Shown: piece by piece, positions 24,271-33,982 of the stretch
Position numbering within the stretch: the first letter of the stretch is position 1
Layout of the letters: each line of letters begins with the position of its first letter
NCBI GenBank assembly: GCA_904066235.2
Contig: CAJFCV020000004.1
Location: 6,696,001 to 6,760,000, forward strand
Origin: Bursaphelenchus xylophilus
Taxonomy: Eukaryota; Nematoda; Chromadorea; Rhabditida; Aphelenchoididae
DNA length: 64,000 nt
Direction: 5' to 3'
The notes under the pieces: model-generated
What the model was told of the DNA's origin: nothing
The model's database searches: none
Seen by the model: the letters and a program-made list of their open reading frames with translations, nothing else
Made by a program: the position numbers and the translations under genes

Positions 24271-25880
24271 TTTTGCGTAGAATAGTTTGGAACCAAAAAA
24301 CAAAAAATCGACTCCTAAGGGGTGAATCCCGGAGGACATGGATATAAAAATTTTGAAAATCCGCAAACTTGGGGAGAAGGTTTGGCCCAAAACAAAGGCG
24401 AAATTTTCCAACAAGCTAGACGCAGGTCGAAAATTTCCAAAGCTTATGGCTAAAATTTGATCAAAAACATTTTTATCTTCTATCGCCCATAATTCCCGCC
24501 AACATGAAAAATTTTAAGGGCGTTTTGAGGCACGCCATTTAACAAACAGTGCACTAAAATTTTTGTCTTTTTACTGTAGTCCAGTAAATAGGTGTAACAT
24601 GTTTGGTATCAAACAAAATGGGAGAGTCTGAGGATTCAGGGAAAAAATAAATAAAGAAATTATAGCCATTTCAAGTCGGGCCAAAGGCCTCAACCTGTAT
24701 ATCAGCATTACGTCGATAAAATTGAAAAACTATAACCATCTAGAGGAATATAACCAACATCAGCAATATGATGACGTGACAGTAGTCTTGCTATTCTCAA
24801 GAGTTATGCAACCGATCCCCTGAGTAAAGTCATTTATAAAAATATAAAGACGAGATACACCCAGCCAGGAATACGACCCCCAATTATGAATCCCCTGAGG
24901 GCGAAGGTCTGTCAGAGATTACATTTAAATTATTTCACACTCTTTCTCCATGAAATGTAATGTTAACATTCGGTGCGAAAGAGTAATTTACCTACACAGA
25001 GTTTGGGTAATGTCACGAACAATCTAAAATAATGTTGAGATGGGTGCGAAACTAGTTCGAACGCGAAAAAAACTCGTACTTCCGTGCATAACATACGTTT
25101 ATAAGGGAAAAACGGTAGTTGCCGAAGAAAAAAACAACGGCGAATTCCTTATTTTTTTACATTACGCATGCTAGAAATCTTCGGTTTGTAGTATTATAAC
25201 ATGCGAGAGCCCACGTCAGGTCCAATGTTTCTCCATTTCCAATGAATTCAGTCTTGGTTTTGCTCTTTCGCTTCGTTCTGTGGCTCTTTACATTCGACTG
25301 AAACAGTAATAAATACTTCGGCGAACTGCGTGCAATTATTGGCGAAATTCAAAAATGAAACAAATAAAAAAAATATTACATATTTCAACTTGTTGTTTCC
25401 TTTTTTGAGAGTGGGAGCTGACAAATTTTAGGAAAATCGGCGGACTCTCTGCGGAAAAATCCAAAGAAAAAGAGGTTGTCAGCTTCGAGGGGCCCGCCCT
25501 GTATATTGGCGATGTAGTGTTTTTAAAAGATTTCAAAAGTTGGGACAGGTTAAATGCCGAAAAGTTATGTTGGACGTGAGACCTTGGTATTTTGCAAAGC
25601 AGTCGAAGGCTACATCCAACAACAAAAGTGTCAATTGTAATAGAAAGTATGCCCCATGGTCGAAAACCTAAAACAGTGAGGGTTTGTCCTTTAGCCATTG
25701 GGGGTTTTTACACATCATCCCAATGTTTCTGAAAATTGTATACCGTAACCGAAGTGTCGTTGACCCGACCTGTCGCGACCCGAGCTGTCCCTGACCCGAA
25801 ACGTCGGGACGCGAAAAATCTTTACAGTACTACTTAAGGAAAAAAGACTTGTATTTTGACTTTTATTTACAAGGGAAGTA

Positions 25881-26307
25881 CCCCAAGTGCGACGCTCAGA
25901 TTTTCTTTAAATTTTGCACACACGTCGGGAATAGACTAAATATCAATTCCTGAAAGTTTTAGCTCGCGCTTTGCAGGCGCCGCCGAGATATCGGACGATT
26001 TATGCTGCCGAGAGAGCACGCAAAACGTGGAGAGCGGTCAGAGAGAAAAACGCTTTTTGGCCATAACTTTGGCAGTTTCGCGCAGCAAAATTTGATTTTT
26101 TGTAGAAAAATTATCCTTTACGGTAGAAATAAACATGAAACTTTTCGTGCTGAAATTCGGCAAAAAGTCCTAAATTTTCGCCGACTTTCGATCTAAAAAT
26201 CTCGGTTGTTTCTGCAAAGCGCGAGCTAGGATTCTCGCATATATCTAAGAAAAAATTATTCTAAATTTGTGCCAAGTTTCATCAAAATCTGAGCGTCGCA
26301 CTTGGGG
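25881..26307. mobile_element. Inverted-repeat element R1 (427 bp, 24-bp perfect ends)
   Basis: The left end starts CCCCAAGTGCGACGCTCAGA and continues TTTT; the right end, reversed, is identical over those 24 bases. The flanks (AAGTA on the left, CACGC on the right) do not give an obvious target duplication, and at other copies the terminus extends to TACTTCCCCTG, so the true ends may lie a few bases further out. The interior has no long protein-like frame. Related fragments occur at about 9501-9603, 27923-27985 and 30012-30224. This is a non-autonomous DNA-transposon-like family. Confidence 0.7.
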
Positions 26308-26707
26308 CACGCCAATTTGTTTTGTGAAAAAAAACATTTTCGTCAAAAATTCGAGCTGCGACCCAGACTTCTAAAAATGTTGTTGCCATATTATACGAAA
26401 GCTATTTAAAATAAGGTTTTGTCTTACCGAACACGTTTAGGTAATAATTAGAGTTACGAGTTTAGTTTTTAGCAATCATACACGTCCTTAGTATTATTTA
26501 TAAGCAGTAAGCGAAATAATTATATCCAAAAATATTTTTTTATGATTTTAATTGTAAATTTCCCAATTTTTGCCTTTAGGTACTAGCAAATGCCCGGTCT
26601 TGTCGATTTTGCAACCTGCAGTTCGTATTCATGATTTGTTAAGCCTCCAAGCACGTTCTGAAACCAAAAAACAAATAAAAGTCAAGTTTTCGAAAAATAA
26701 GTCCGCT

Positions 26708-26841
26708 GGGCATTTAATTAAATCGAAATTTTCTCAAAATTTATCGGTCTGATTTTAAAAATTTTAACGGATTCTGAAAGCCCATGCTTCAAAGTATAAT
26801 ATATCTTAAAATCAAGAGGATCTAAGGCAAAAAACCTACCA
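26708..26841. repeat. Direct repeat, copy 1 of about 134 bp
   Basis: Starts GGGCATTTAATTAAATCGAA and is nearly identical to 27042-27175; I count one difference (CTTCAAAG versus CTTCTAAG). The offset is 334 bases. Flanking sequence on both sides is also related but more diverged, so the duplicated unit is probably the whole 334 bases. Confidence 0.9.
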
Positions 26842-27041
26842 TTCTCGACGAGACATCAAAATTTTCGTCATTCTGGGATAGTGTAAAATCTGAGATTTCA
26901 TTGTCATCTTTCTGGCTAAGCCTGTGGTCTTGTGTTTGGGATTGCAATAATCGAGTCGCAGTTGTGTTGCTGATGTATCCAACGACGTTCTGAAACTATA
27001 ACATGAATAAAAAGCAATTTTTCCAGTAAAAAATCCCCGCC

Positions 27042-27175
27042 GGGCATTTAATTAAATCGAAATTTTCTCAAAATTTATCGGTCTGATTTTAAAAATTTTA
27101 ACGGATTCTGAAAGCCCATGCTTCTAAGTATAATATATCTTAAAATCAAGAGGATCTAAGGCAAAAAACCTACCA
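27042..27175. repeat. Direct repeat, copy 2 of about 134 bp
   Basis: Second copy of the block at 26708-26841. Read on the minus strand each block starts at a splice-donor-like GTAGGT, so the conserved part would be intronic if the segments are exons. Confidence 0.9.
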
Positions 27176-27922
27176 ATTCTGACGAATATCACGATTTTGA
27201 TCACCTTGGGGTAGTGTAATATCGTGATTTTTGAGTTTTTTTCTCTCGTGCATGAGCTGACTCTATTCCTCTTGTCTTCGTTTCTTGTCCTCTCTGGAAT
27301 ACAGCGATGTCGAAGTTGCAGCGGAGGGTGATTGTGTAAAACCAGTCGATTTCATCTAAATTCAAAAGTCATAAATTTCAGTTTTTGAGAATGAACTCAA
27401 CGTAAGGTGATGCAATGGCTGAAAATGAGGTACCTATTGAAAGCTGAAGCAATATCCTATAATCCTATAAGAAGAAAACCTGAGCTTTCGTTCCATAAGA
27501 AAAGTTACACATCATCGAAATTGACTTACTTTTTTCCAACGTTAGAAAAAGGTTGCCAAATTAGGCAAAACAGAATTTTTTTGTGTGCTGTTTATGCAAT
27601 TAATGATTTGTCTGCGTTTTTTCTCCGCACTGTGATTATTTCTGCGTTGATACAATCTTGTTCTGCGGGTTTATTACGGTATTTCTGCAGAGGGGAACAC
27701 TTGATAAAAATGACCGGGGAAAGACTTGACTCGATCCATTTTTTTTGCATTTTTTCTGTGTGGACAAATTGGCGTGCTTGGGGTACTTCCCCTGTTATTT
27801 TTTTATCAACCGCGATTATCGCCCGACCGACCTCCTTCCAAAATATTTTTTGTCGACAATGACGGTTTTCCCGAAAATTGGAATTTTGCACTTTCGGTCG
27901 AATTATTCGACCAAAAATTGAG

Positions 27923-27985
27923 GTAAAAATCTCGGTAATTTATGCAAAGCGAGAACTAGAAATCTCATATATTTCCCTTTTACGC
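27923..27985. repeat. Fragment of dispersed repeat family R1
   Basis: AAAAATCTCGGTAATTTATG CAAAGCGAGAACTAG ATCTCATATAT matches, with substitutions, the stretch AAAAATCTCGG...TGCAAAGCGCGAGCTAG...TCTCGCATATAT at about 26195-26245. Nearby CTTGGGGTACTTCCCCTG (about 27778) is another R1 end. Confidence 0.6.
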
Positions 27986-28210
27986 AAATTTGAATAATTT
28001 GAATAAGATTTCGTCATTTGGAGACCGCTTTCATTCCGAGCGAAGGGAATCCTCACATTCTCAATTCTCTCTATCAACGTGGCGGTCGACTTGGTCCCGC
28101 TGCCGCTCTTCCGTGCTTACTCTTCATCAACGATCCGATTAACGTGTCAAGGGCGACGAAATTTGGCCATCATCGAGTCTCTTTTCCATTGTTGGCCTGG
28201 GACCGTGGAG

Positions 28211-29814
28211 ATGTGGTGTGTTGTGGCCGCATCACTGTTCACATCGATTCTCTTTCTACTGTGCGGTGGGAAGAGCAAGTCCAAATCAAAGCCGTTGTCG
28301 TTTCCGCAGCCGTCCGCGGAGCGGAGTAAGAGGGCGGGGAGGAAGAGCAAGACCATCGAAGCAAAGGCCTCGTCGCCGAGTTCAGCTTACAAGGTGAGAG
28401 AAAGCGATGATTGGACTGCACTTCTCCGATGCGGCTATGAGGAATGGTCTCAAATTTTCGGGGGTTACATATACGCTAGGTAGAGTTGGTATAATAGGAG
28501 AAATTTGAAAAAGATCGGGGATTCGAATTTTTTCTTGATTTTTCGGGTCCCGACTTTTCGGGTCGATGACAGTTTTTCAACGTCGATTTTCTCGAAAACT
28601 AGGGCCCAGACGCAAAAACTGTTTTAGCTCTTACCGTTTTCGAATATGGAAAATCAGAATATACCGGTCCCGCAGCTCAACTCATTTGCGATCTGAACGA
28701 CTTCCCCTGTAAGCCTTCCCTAGCCTCCCTAATGCATACAACGACAAACCGACGCTATCCATAGTATTGTTGACCCAAACTATCGCTGACCCGAAAAGTC
28801 GTAGATTACACGAGATATGTGCCTGTAGTGTAAAATTAGAGAATCTGATGACTTTATGGCCAATAATTTTTGACTTCAGGACAAAATAAGACCAATACCC
28901 CCAAACTCCGAACGATTGAATGTCCAGACGGCCAAGGCGTTGCGGCCGGTGAGGAGAAGTGCTACAGAGCAGCTGAAAGATCCACCGAAAGTAGACTGTG
29001 AAAAAGTCGAGGAGCCCACCAAATCCGACGAAAAAGACAAGAAAAGGTGAGAATTTTTGGGATTTTTGGGGTTTTTAGAAAAAATTTTCAAAGAAATTTG
29101 GTTGGATTATGATGTTTGAAACCTGTGGAACATTTTTGACTATTTTTTAAAAAGTAAAATTTTTGAAAAAAAAATGAAAAAATGTCTTTGATTTTCCGGA
29201 GATTTTATAGATGATTTCTGGCAATTTTTCAGTTTTCAAGCAAAATTTCACAAATTTCATTGGTTGATTTTTACACTATGAGACCTGAAAACCCAGTAAA
29301 TTGTATTTCCATCAAATTTTATCCACTTGTTTTTCAGCAAAGAGCCCAAAACCGGAAACAGTGAGAACAAGACAGAAGGTGATAAAAAGGAGCAGAAAAC
29401 GAAGGGCACCGAAGCCGATGATGAAGAAGCAGAGACTATTTGCGATGTCACAAAGCTTAAGGTACGGTTTTTGACTTTTTTCGAGGCGATTTTTACATTT
29501 ATTGGCAACGAGTTTGAGTCCCGCCACGAAAACTTGATTTTGAAAATTCTCGCCGGAAACCGTTAAACGCGTTTGAAATCCGTTGATTTTAGAACCTCGG
29601 AAGTCTGGATTTGAAGGTCAACCAGGATATGGAGGCTATGAACCGCGAATCTTTCGAAATGCCGTCCCGCCATGAAGAAGGTCCGCGAGCCGAAACTCAC
29701 AGTAACAAAACGGTGAAACGCGTGGTCATAAAGGATGCGGAATGCAAGATCTATGAGACAGATGATGTTGAGACCGTCGATGATGAAGCTGATCTACCAA
29801 ACGTTGATTTATAA
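28211..29814 (+). CDS. Unrecognised small single-pass membrane protein with charged tail
   Basis: Four exons (28211-28393, 28880-29046, 29338-29461, 29593-29814) with good GT-AG sites and consistent phases. The start MWCVVAASLFTSILFLLCGG gives a hydrophobic anchor at the very N-terminus. It is followed by a basic run (GKSKSKSKP, RSKRAGRKSKTIEAK) and then a long, highly charged Lys/Glu/Asp-rich, probably disordered tail, ending DVETVDDEADLPNVDL. An in-frame ATG at 28079 would add 44 residues before the hydrophobic stretch; I prefer 28211 because it leaves the anchor at the terminus. By the positive-inside rule the basic flank suggests a cytoplasmic tail. Nematodes have many such proteins. No function is assigned. 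A diverged copy of repeat R2 lies in intron 1. Confidence 0.72.
28570..28715. repeat. Dispersed repeat R2, copy 2
   Basis: Lies in the first intron of the gene at 28211-29814. It contains TTTCTCGAAAACTAGGGCCC, TTACCGTTTTCGAATATGGA and AACTCATTTGCGATCTGAAC, parallel to 24140-24270, and is followed by TGACCCAAA/TGACCCGAAA motifs like those at 25760-25800. Confidence 0.7.
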
Positions 29815-30011
29815 GAGATCAAATAAACTTTCCGACCTTGTAACAAATTTATCTTATCCATGAGCTTGATGGTGAAGATTGTAAAATTCAGAAAAAATGA
29901 TATGATTTTCGAAATGAGCGCCATCGAAAACCTCAGCAAAAGAAAAAATGTGTTACGATTGGCCAAACAAATGTCTTCATTCAATTTCTCCGCGTACAAA
30001 GAAGGGATTTC

Positions 30012-30224
30012 AAGTGGAACACTCAGATTTTCGTTTTTCAGCGAGAGAGTACACGAAATGCGGAGACCGGGCAGAGAAAAAACCATTTTTTGGCCGTATC
30101 TTTGCCAGTTTGCGTGGAAAAAATTGATTTTTTGCGGAAACATTACTCTCTACGGTAGAAATGTTCATGAAAATTTTCATGACAAAATTCGCAAAAAAAT
30201 TTTTGTATTTTTGCCGTTTAGTGC
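30012..30224. repeat. Fragment of dispersed repeat family R1
   Basis: Parallels 26000-26185: GAGAGAGTACACG, then AGAGAAAAAACCATTTTTTG, TTGCCAGTTTGCG, TTGATTTTTTG, CTACGGTAGAAAT, and AAATTCGCAAAAAA. It sits just upstream of the start at 30286, so it may contribute to that gene's 5' region. Confidence 0.65.
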
Positions 30225-30285
30225 AATTGTCAACAAGAAGTGCTTACAATTAAAAAACGATTTTTGCCCCATTCCATTTGATATA

Positions 30286-31458
30286 ATGTGGTGGTTATGG
30301 GTGGTGTTTTTGTTGATTCCTGTTCCGGTATCTCCAAGAATCTTGAATTGTCGGGATTCTCTGCTCCCAATCGATAATTTAAATCCCCCTAAGTCCACAA
30401 ATCCACTCTTGCTCATCCTTCTCGATCGGAATACCATGCCAAATGTAAATCAACATCTCGACGACTTACGTTTTCAGATTGTGACCACTTTTTATTGCGT
30501 TTTCTCCCAATGGAAGGATGTGATCCCCAATGTTTACATATGTATTTCATTGAAGAGATCTACACCTTGTATGAAAATATATAACATCCGCATATTGGAG
30601 AGGGTCCTAGACTTTTGGAGGATTAATTTTGATACCCTTTGGTGCAGTAAGCTCAGGGATTTTTAGATCTTATTTAAGGGTCATGTGTTACCCTTGAAGA
30701 CATTTTCCGTGATCCCTTGACACTTCCGACCACCAGAATAGTCCTGACCTCCAATACAACGTCCAAAACATTCTTTAATTCCATTGCTCCGACGATTTCT
30801 TTTGAGAAAACGATTGTTGATGTGATCTACAGTAACCCTACTGTTCATGATTTTGGTTACACCGGACTTTTATTGGATACGGACAGTAAGTTTGATGTGT
30901 TGGGGGGCGTAACGGGCTTTGCAGATGTTACAGAGGCCAGTTTCCTCGATTTTTTTGCCAAATTAATGACAGAAGATACGAAAAGAGCCCCCAGATATAT
31001 TTATTTACATTACTATGAGACGGCGAGAGAAGGAGATCAAAGACTTCGATTTGACACTTCGTGGTGGGTTTTATTGCAGTCTTAGGATGACATGTTACAG
31101 GTATCATGTCCTGAGTGTTATCGGGAAGAGTTTGATTGTGCTCCTTCTCTTCTACTTTCCCTGCTTCATCTTCATGTATGTTTGGTTTGAGAGTTACAAA
31201 TTGGATGAATGGCTAAGAAACAGTCAGTTATATGTACTACTCTCAAACTAGCCTTTTTTAGTGTTGGAATATGATTGGAATGTAGAACGACACATGCTCC
31301 TTCATGAAGCGGAGGTTCAACCAGTATGTTGTAGATGTAACTCTGTTAATATTACCGTATCCATTTATGTTACAGTAACCCTGATGAATATAATTCTTTC
31401 AGCTGATCTAGTACGTTTATTCGTTAAACGGAAAGTGATTAAAAATCGTGTTTATTGA
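30286..31458 (+). CDS. Unrecognised type I membrane protein (signal peptide plus one TM)
   Basis: Six exons (30286-30444, 30478-30646, 30679-30885, 30925-31063, 31101-31222, 31262-31458) with introns of 32-39 bases; all phases agree. The N-terminus MWWLWVVFLLIPVPVSPRIL is a good signal peptide. The ectodomain has several Cys and N-glycosylation sequons (SNTTS, DNVTE). One membrane segment, GKSLIVLLLFYFPCFIFMYVWF (written here in parts: GKSLIVLLLFY then FPCFIFMYVW), is followed by a short acidic tail. The end is uncertain: a possible intron after EAEVQP (donor at about 31324) would place a stop just after it, while readthrough runs to 31458. I know no family for it. It converges with the Kv channel gene, whose stop is 30 bases away. 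Confidence 0.7.
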
Positions 31459-31488
31459 GCTTTGAGATCATCCGAGATACGGGCAGGC

Positions 31489-33982
31489 TTAGACTTGATC
31501 GCCTCTTTGTTGAGCATACTTCTTTATTACTTTCTCTTCTCGCAATTTGACAACGGTCAAGAAATTGTTGATCTGAAGAGGATGTAATCAATGCTTGGAG
31601 TATAACTCACCATGATTGTAACAGGTAATGCGAGGACCATAGCACCGCAAACAATGGCTCCACCTCCCACCAACTTCCCGGCTGAAATTAAGGGATCGTC
31701 ATGGATAATATAAAAATATTAAATTAAGATATTTGATTTCACGGAAAACATCTTTAAATAGACCCACCAGCCGTCTGAGGGACCCATTTGGTTTGTGAGA
31801 ACAAACACCACCAAAAGGCGGCGGGGATTGAGGTGAATGTTGTATTAGGTTCATCCCTTTCGAGGAAATAAACCAGCGTGGAGAAGAAGATCATCACGGT
31901 CAGCATGACAATGAACACCATCTGCATCTGCTTCTTGCTCTTCCGTAGTGTCAATGCAAAGTTGGCCAACCCGGGAGAGAATCGACCCAACTTGGCAATC
32001 CTTACAACTCGCAGTACTCGCAGTAATCGGACGGTTAAGAAAGCCCATCGGACCTTGCGAACTTTGTCTCCACTGATCCCTACCAGGATGAGAATGATCT
32101 CGAAGATGAAGGGGGTGATGGCCAGAAGGTCGATGATGTTCAAGAACTCCTTCACAAAGGCCAATTTCCTTGGCGCCACCCACAACCGCAGAACATACTC
32201 TAATGTGAAGTAGATTACACAAATGTTCTCCACGTAGTTGAAGACGGGATGCTCCACCATTTCGGGTCGCATGTCCTCGCCCTCTTTGATTACTGTAGTT
32301 GTGGATACCGTATACCCGGCCACTTTTGGATATGTTGGGTAGGTTGCAGCGGGCCTAGAATAATATCAAAATTAGAAATAGAAAATGCAAAAGGATCAGA
32401 TGTGCGTGAGATTATCGAACCACGCTTACGTTGGCGGGGTCCCATCACTGAGCATATTGCCGGGCACTTGGAATTCGGGGATCGATCCCATTATGAGTGC
32501 GGTGATGCTTAGAACAACAAAAGAAGTGGACGTGACCTCGAAGAACTTCCACCATTTCGAATTGGAATGCCCTTCCAACACCAACCAAAGCCTCCTTCTC
32601 ACCTTGGCACATCTCAATCCAATGAAATGATCTTTCTCCTAAAACAAGGATAACAATTATAATGGGATTAATGGGGCAGAAGGAGGATGATAATATTATT
32701 ATTATTCGGTTATTTGGATAAGGTTCGGGAAAGTGGACTAAAATTAATAAGGGATCATATTAATTGCCTAAGGGGATACAGGGACGAGGTCACTCTTCCA
32801 ACTTAAAGGGTCCAGTCTCTGGCCGCGCAGGAAGGAAGGGATCGCCTTCTCGGCTTCAACGTCAAAGTCTGATTGCTCCTGGAAGAGATTTTATCTATAG
32901 TGTAATATAATTTCGATCAGTATACTTGTATTTAATGATTTTGAGTAAATAAAATTATAAGAGATGAGTTTTTTGACAATCCTATTGAACTTACTGGATG
33001 ATCTGTGGGTAATTTCCTCATAAGACAGTACTGAGCAAAGGGGGAGCAACAATCGTCCATCTTGGCCTTGGAAACGGCCCAAAACCTGAGTTCAGACATG
33101 AATTTCTCGAAGCAGAGATCCTTGGGAACATGGAGTTTACCTGCGGCATAAAAGTCGTAAATAGGATCGAAATACCTGAAAGATTTATATTAAAATGTGG
33201 TCACTGTTTCGGTTACGTAATTGCTTGCATCATCTTGTGTTCCTTATGTAATGTTGCGTAAAAGAATGACGTCATGGAAGAATGCGGAATCTTGAACGTT
33301 TCCCCTTTCTACCGCCATCTGTCACTCGAGTTATGCGATATTCTACTGATCCCTTTGTCGCTTTACAAAATCTCAATTTTCAAAACAATTTTTGGCCCAA
33401 AAACGTTGCCTGAGGGACGTCTTCGATCACGTCTTTGAAATTCAAAACGCTTGACATAAACTCCCCGAAGTGCGACTTTTGCAACCTCAAAGACCACCTG
33501 TTCAGGTGGAAATGGAACTAAAAATTACCTGGGCACCCGTTCGAAGAAGTATTCATCCGAATCTTCGAAGTACCCATCCGCCCATTGTCTTCGATGCTCG
33601 TGGTCCATCCTACACAATCGTCCCAGCAGCGTCGTCGGACCATATTTTAGAATAGATCTGGTCCGAATTCGATAACTGGAGCCTCCAATACTCAATCGGA
33701 GAATCTGATCCTTAAAAGTTATGTTATACATCAGAATTCGGCCATTCTTGATAAGAAAAATAATCAAAAATACATAAAAATAATAAGCAAAGTGGAGATA
33801 ACAAAAGAAAAGTAGTCCTGAAACCAAAAACAAACCTCGGCCCTTACGGATCCCTTCAACGACGCCTTTTCCTGAGGCATTCGGGCTTCGAGGTCATCTT
33901 GTTCATACTCCTTGATGTCGCTGATCTGATCCTCGACAGGAATGCTCACCTGTTTCGACGAGCCTTCCTCTGCATCTGTCAT
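31489..33982 (-). CDS. Voltage-gated potassium channel-like subunit with altered pore
   Basis: Kv-type alpha subunit. Start at 33982 (MTDAEEGSSKQVSIPVED). The T1 tetramerisation domain follows: LRLSIGGSSYRIRT, YFEDSDEYFFERVPRYFDPI, then SELRFWAVSKAKMDDCC with the Kv2-type CC pair. S1 lies near 32480-32560. S4 reads VRLLRVLRVVRIAKLGRF, with Arg/Lys every third residue (about 31990-32050). S5 follows, then the pore helix IPAAFWWC. Here the expected TMTTVGYGD filter is absent. The frame continues LFSQTKWVPQTAAGKLVGG into a normal S6 (CGAMVLALPVTIMINNF), ending QQRGDQV. The exon 31768-32354 reads straight across the pore without a stop. It is probably a Kv2/KVS-like member, either non-conducting or an electrically silent partner. 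The subfamily call is inference. Confidence 0.85.

Larger units (their letters stand above)
26583..27355 (-). pseudogene. Tandemly duplicated exon-like segments, possible small or decayed gene
   Basis: Segment B (26840-26989) is an open 50-codon stretch (NVVGYISNTTATRLL... SSRM) with a TTTCAG acceptor and a GTAGGT donor. Segment C (26583-26657) follows after another TTTCAG, starts NVLGGLTNHEYE and reaches a stop after 24 codons. Upstream, segment A begins MKSTGFTQSP at 27355 but meets a stop at 27263, and its end does not match the phase of B. The sequences after A and B (27042-27175 and 26708-26841) are nearly identical intron-like blocks. This looks like a local duplication of an exon with its intron. 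Whether it is expressed is unknown. Confidence 0.35.
22638..28210. other. Gene-poor, repeat-rich 5.6-kb region
   Basis: No multi-exon gene of recognisable family was found on either strand. Contents: a 37-codon open frame (22891-23004, -); a block related to 28.56-28.72 kb (about 24140-24270); TGACCCGA-type short repeats (25755-25815); the inverted-repeat element at 25881-26307; a 334-base tandem duplication with exon-like segments (26583-27355); and another R1 fragment near 27.95 kb. Part of it must be the promoter of the kinase-like gene starting at 22637. Confidence 0.6.

Noticed and set aside
28079..28210. 44-residue N-terminal extension of the 28.2-kb gene
   Set aside because: It would bury the hydrophobic anchor; the ATG at 28211 gives a conventional N-terminal membrane segment.
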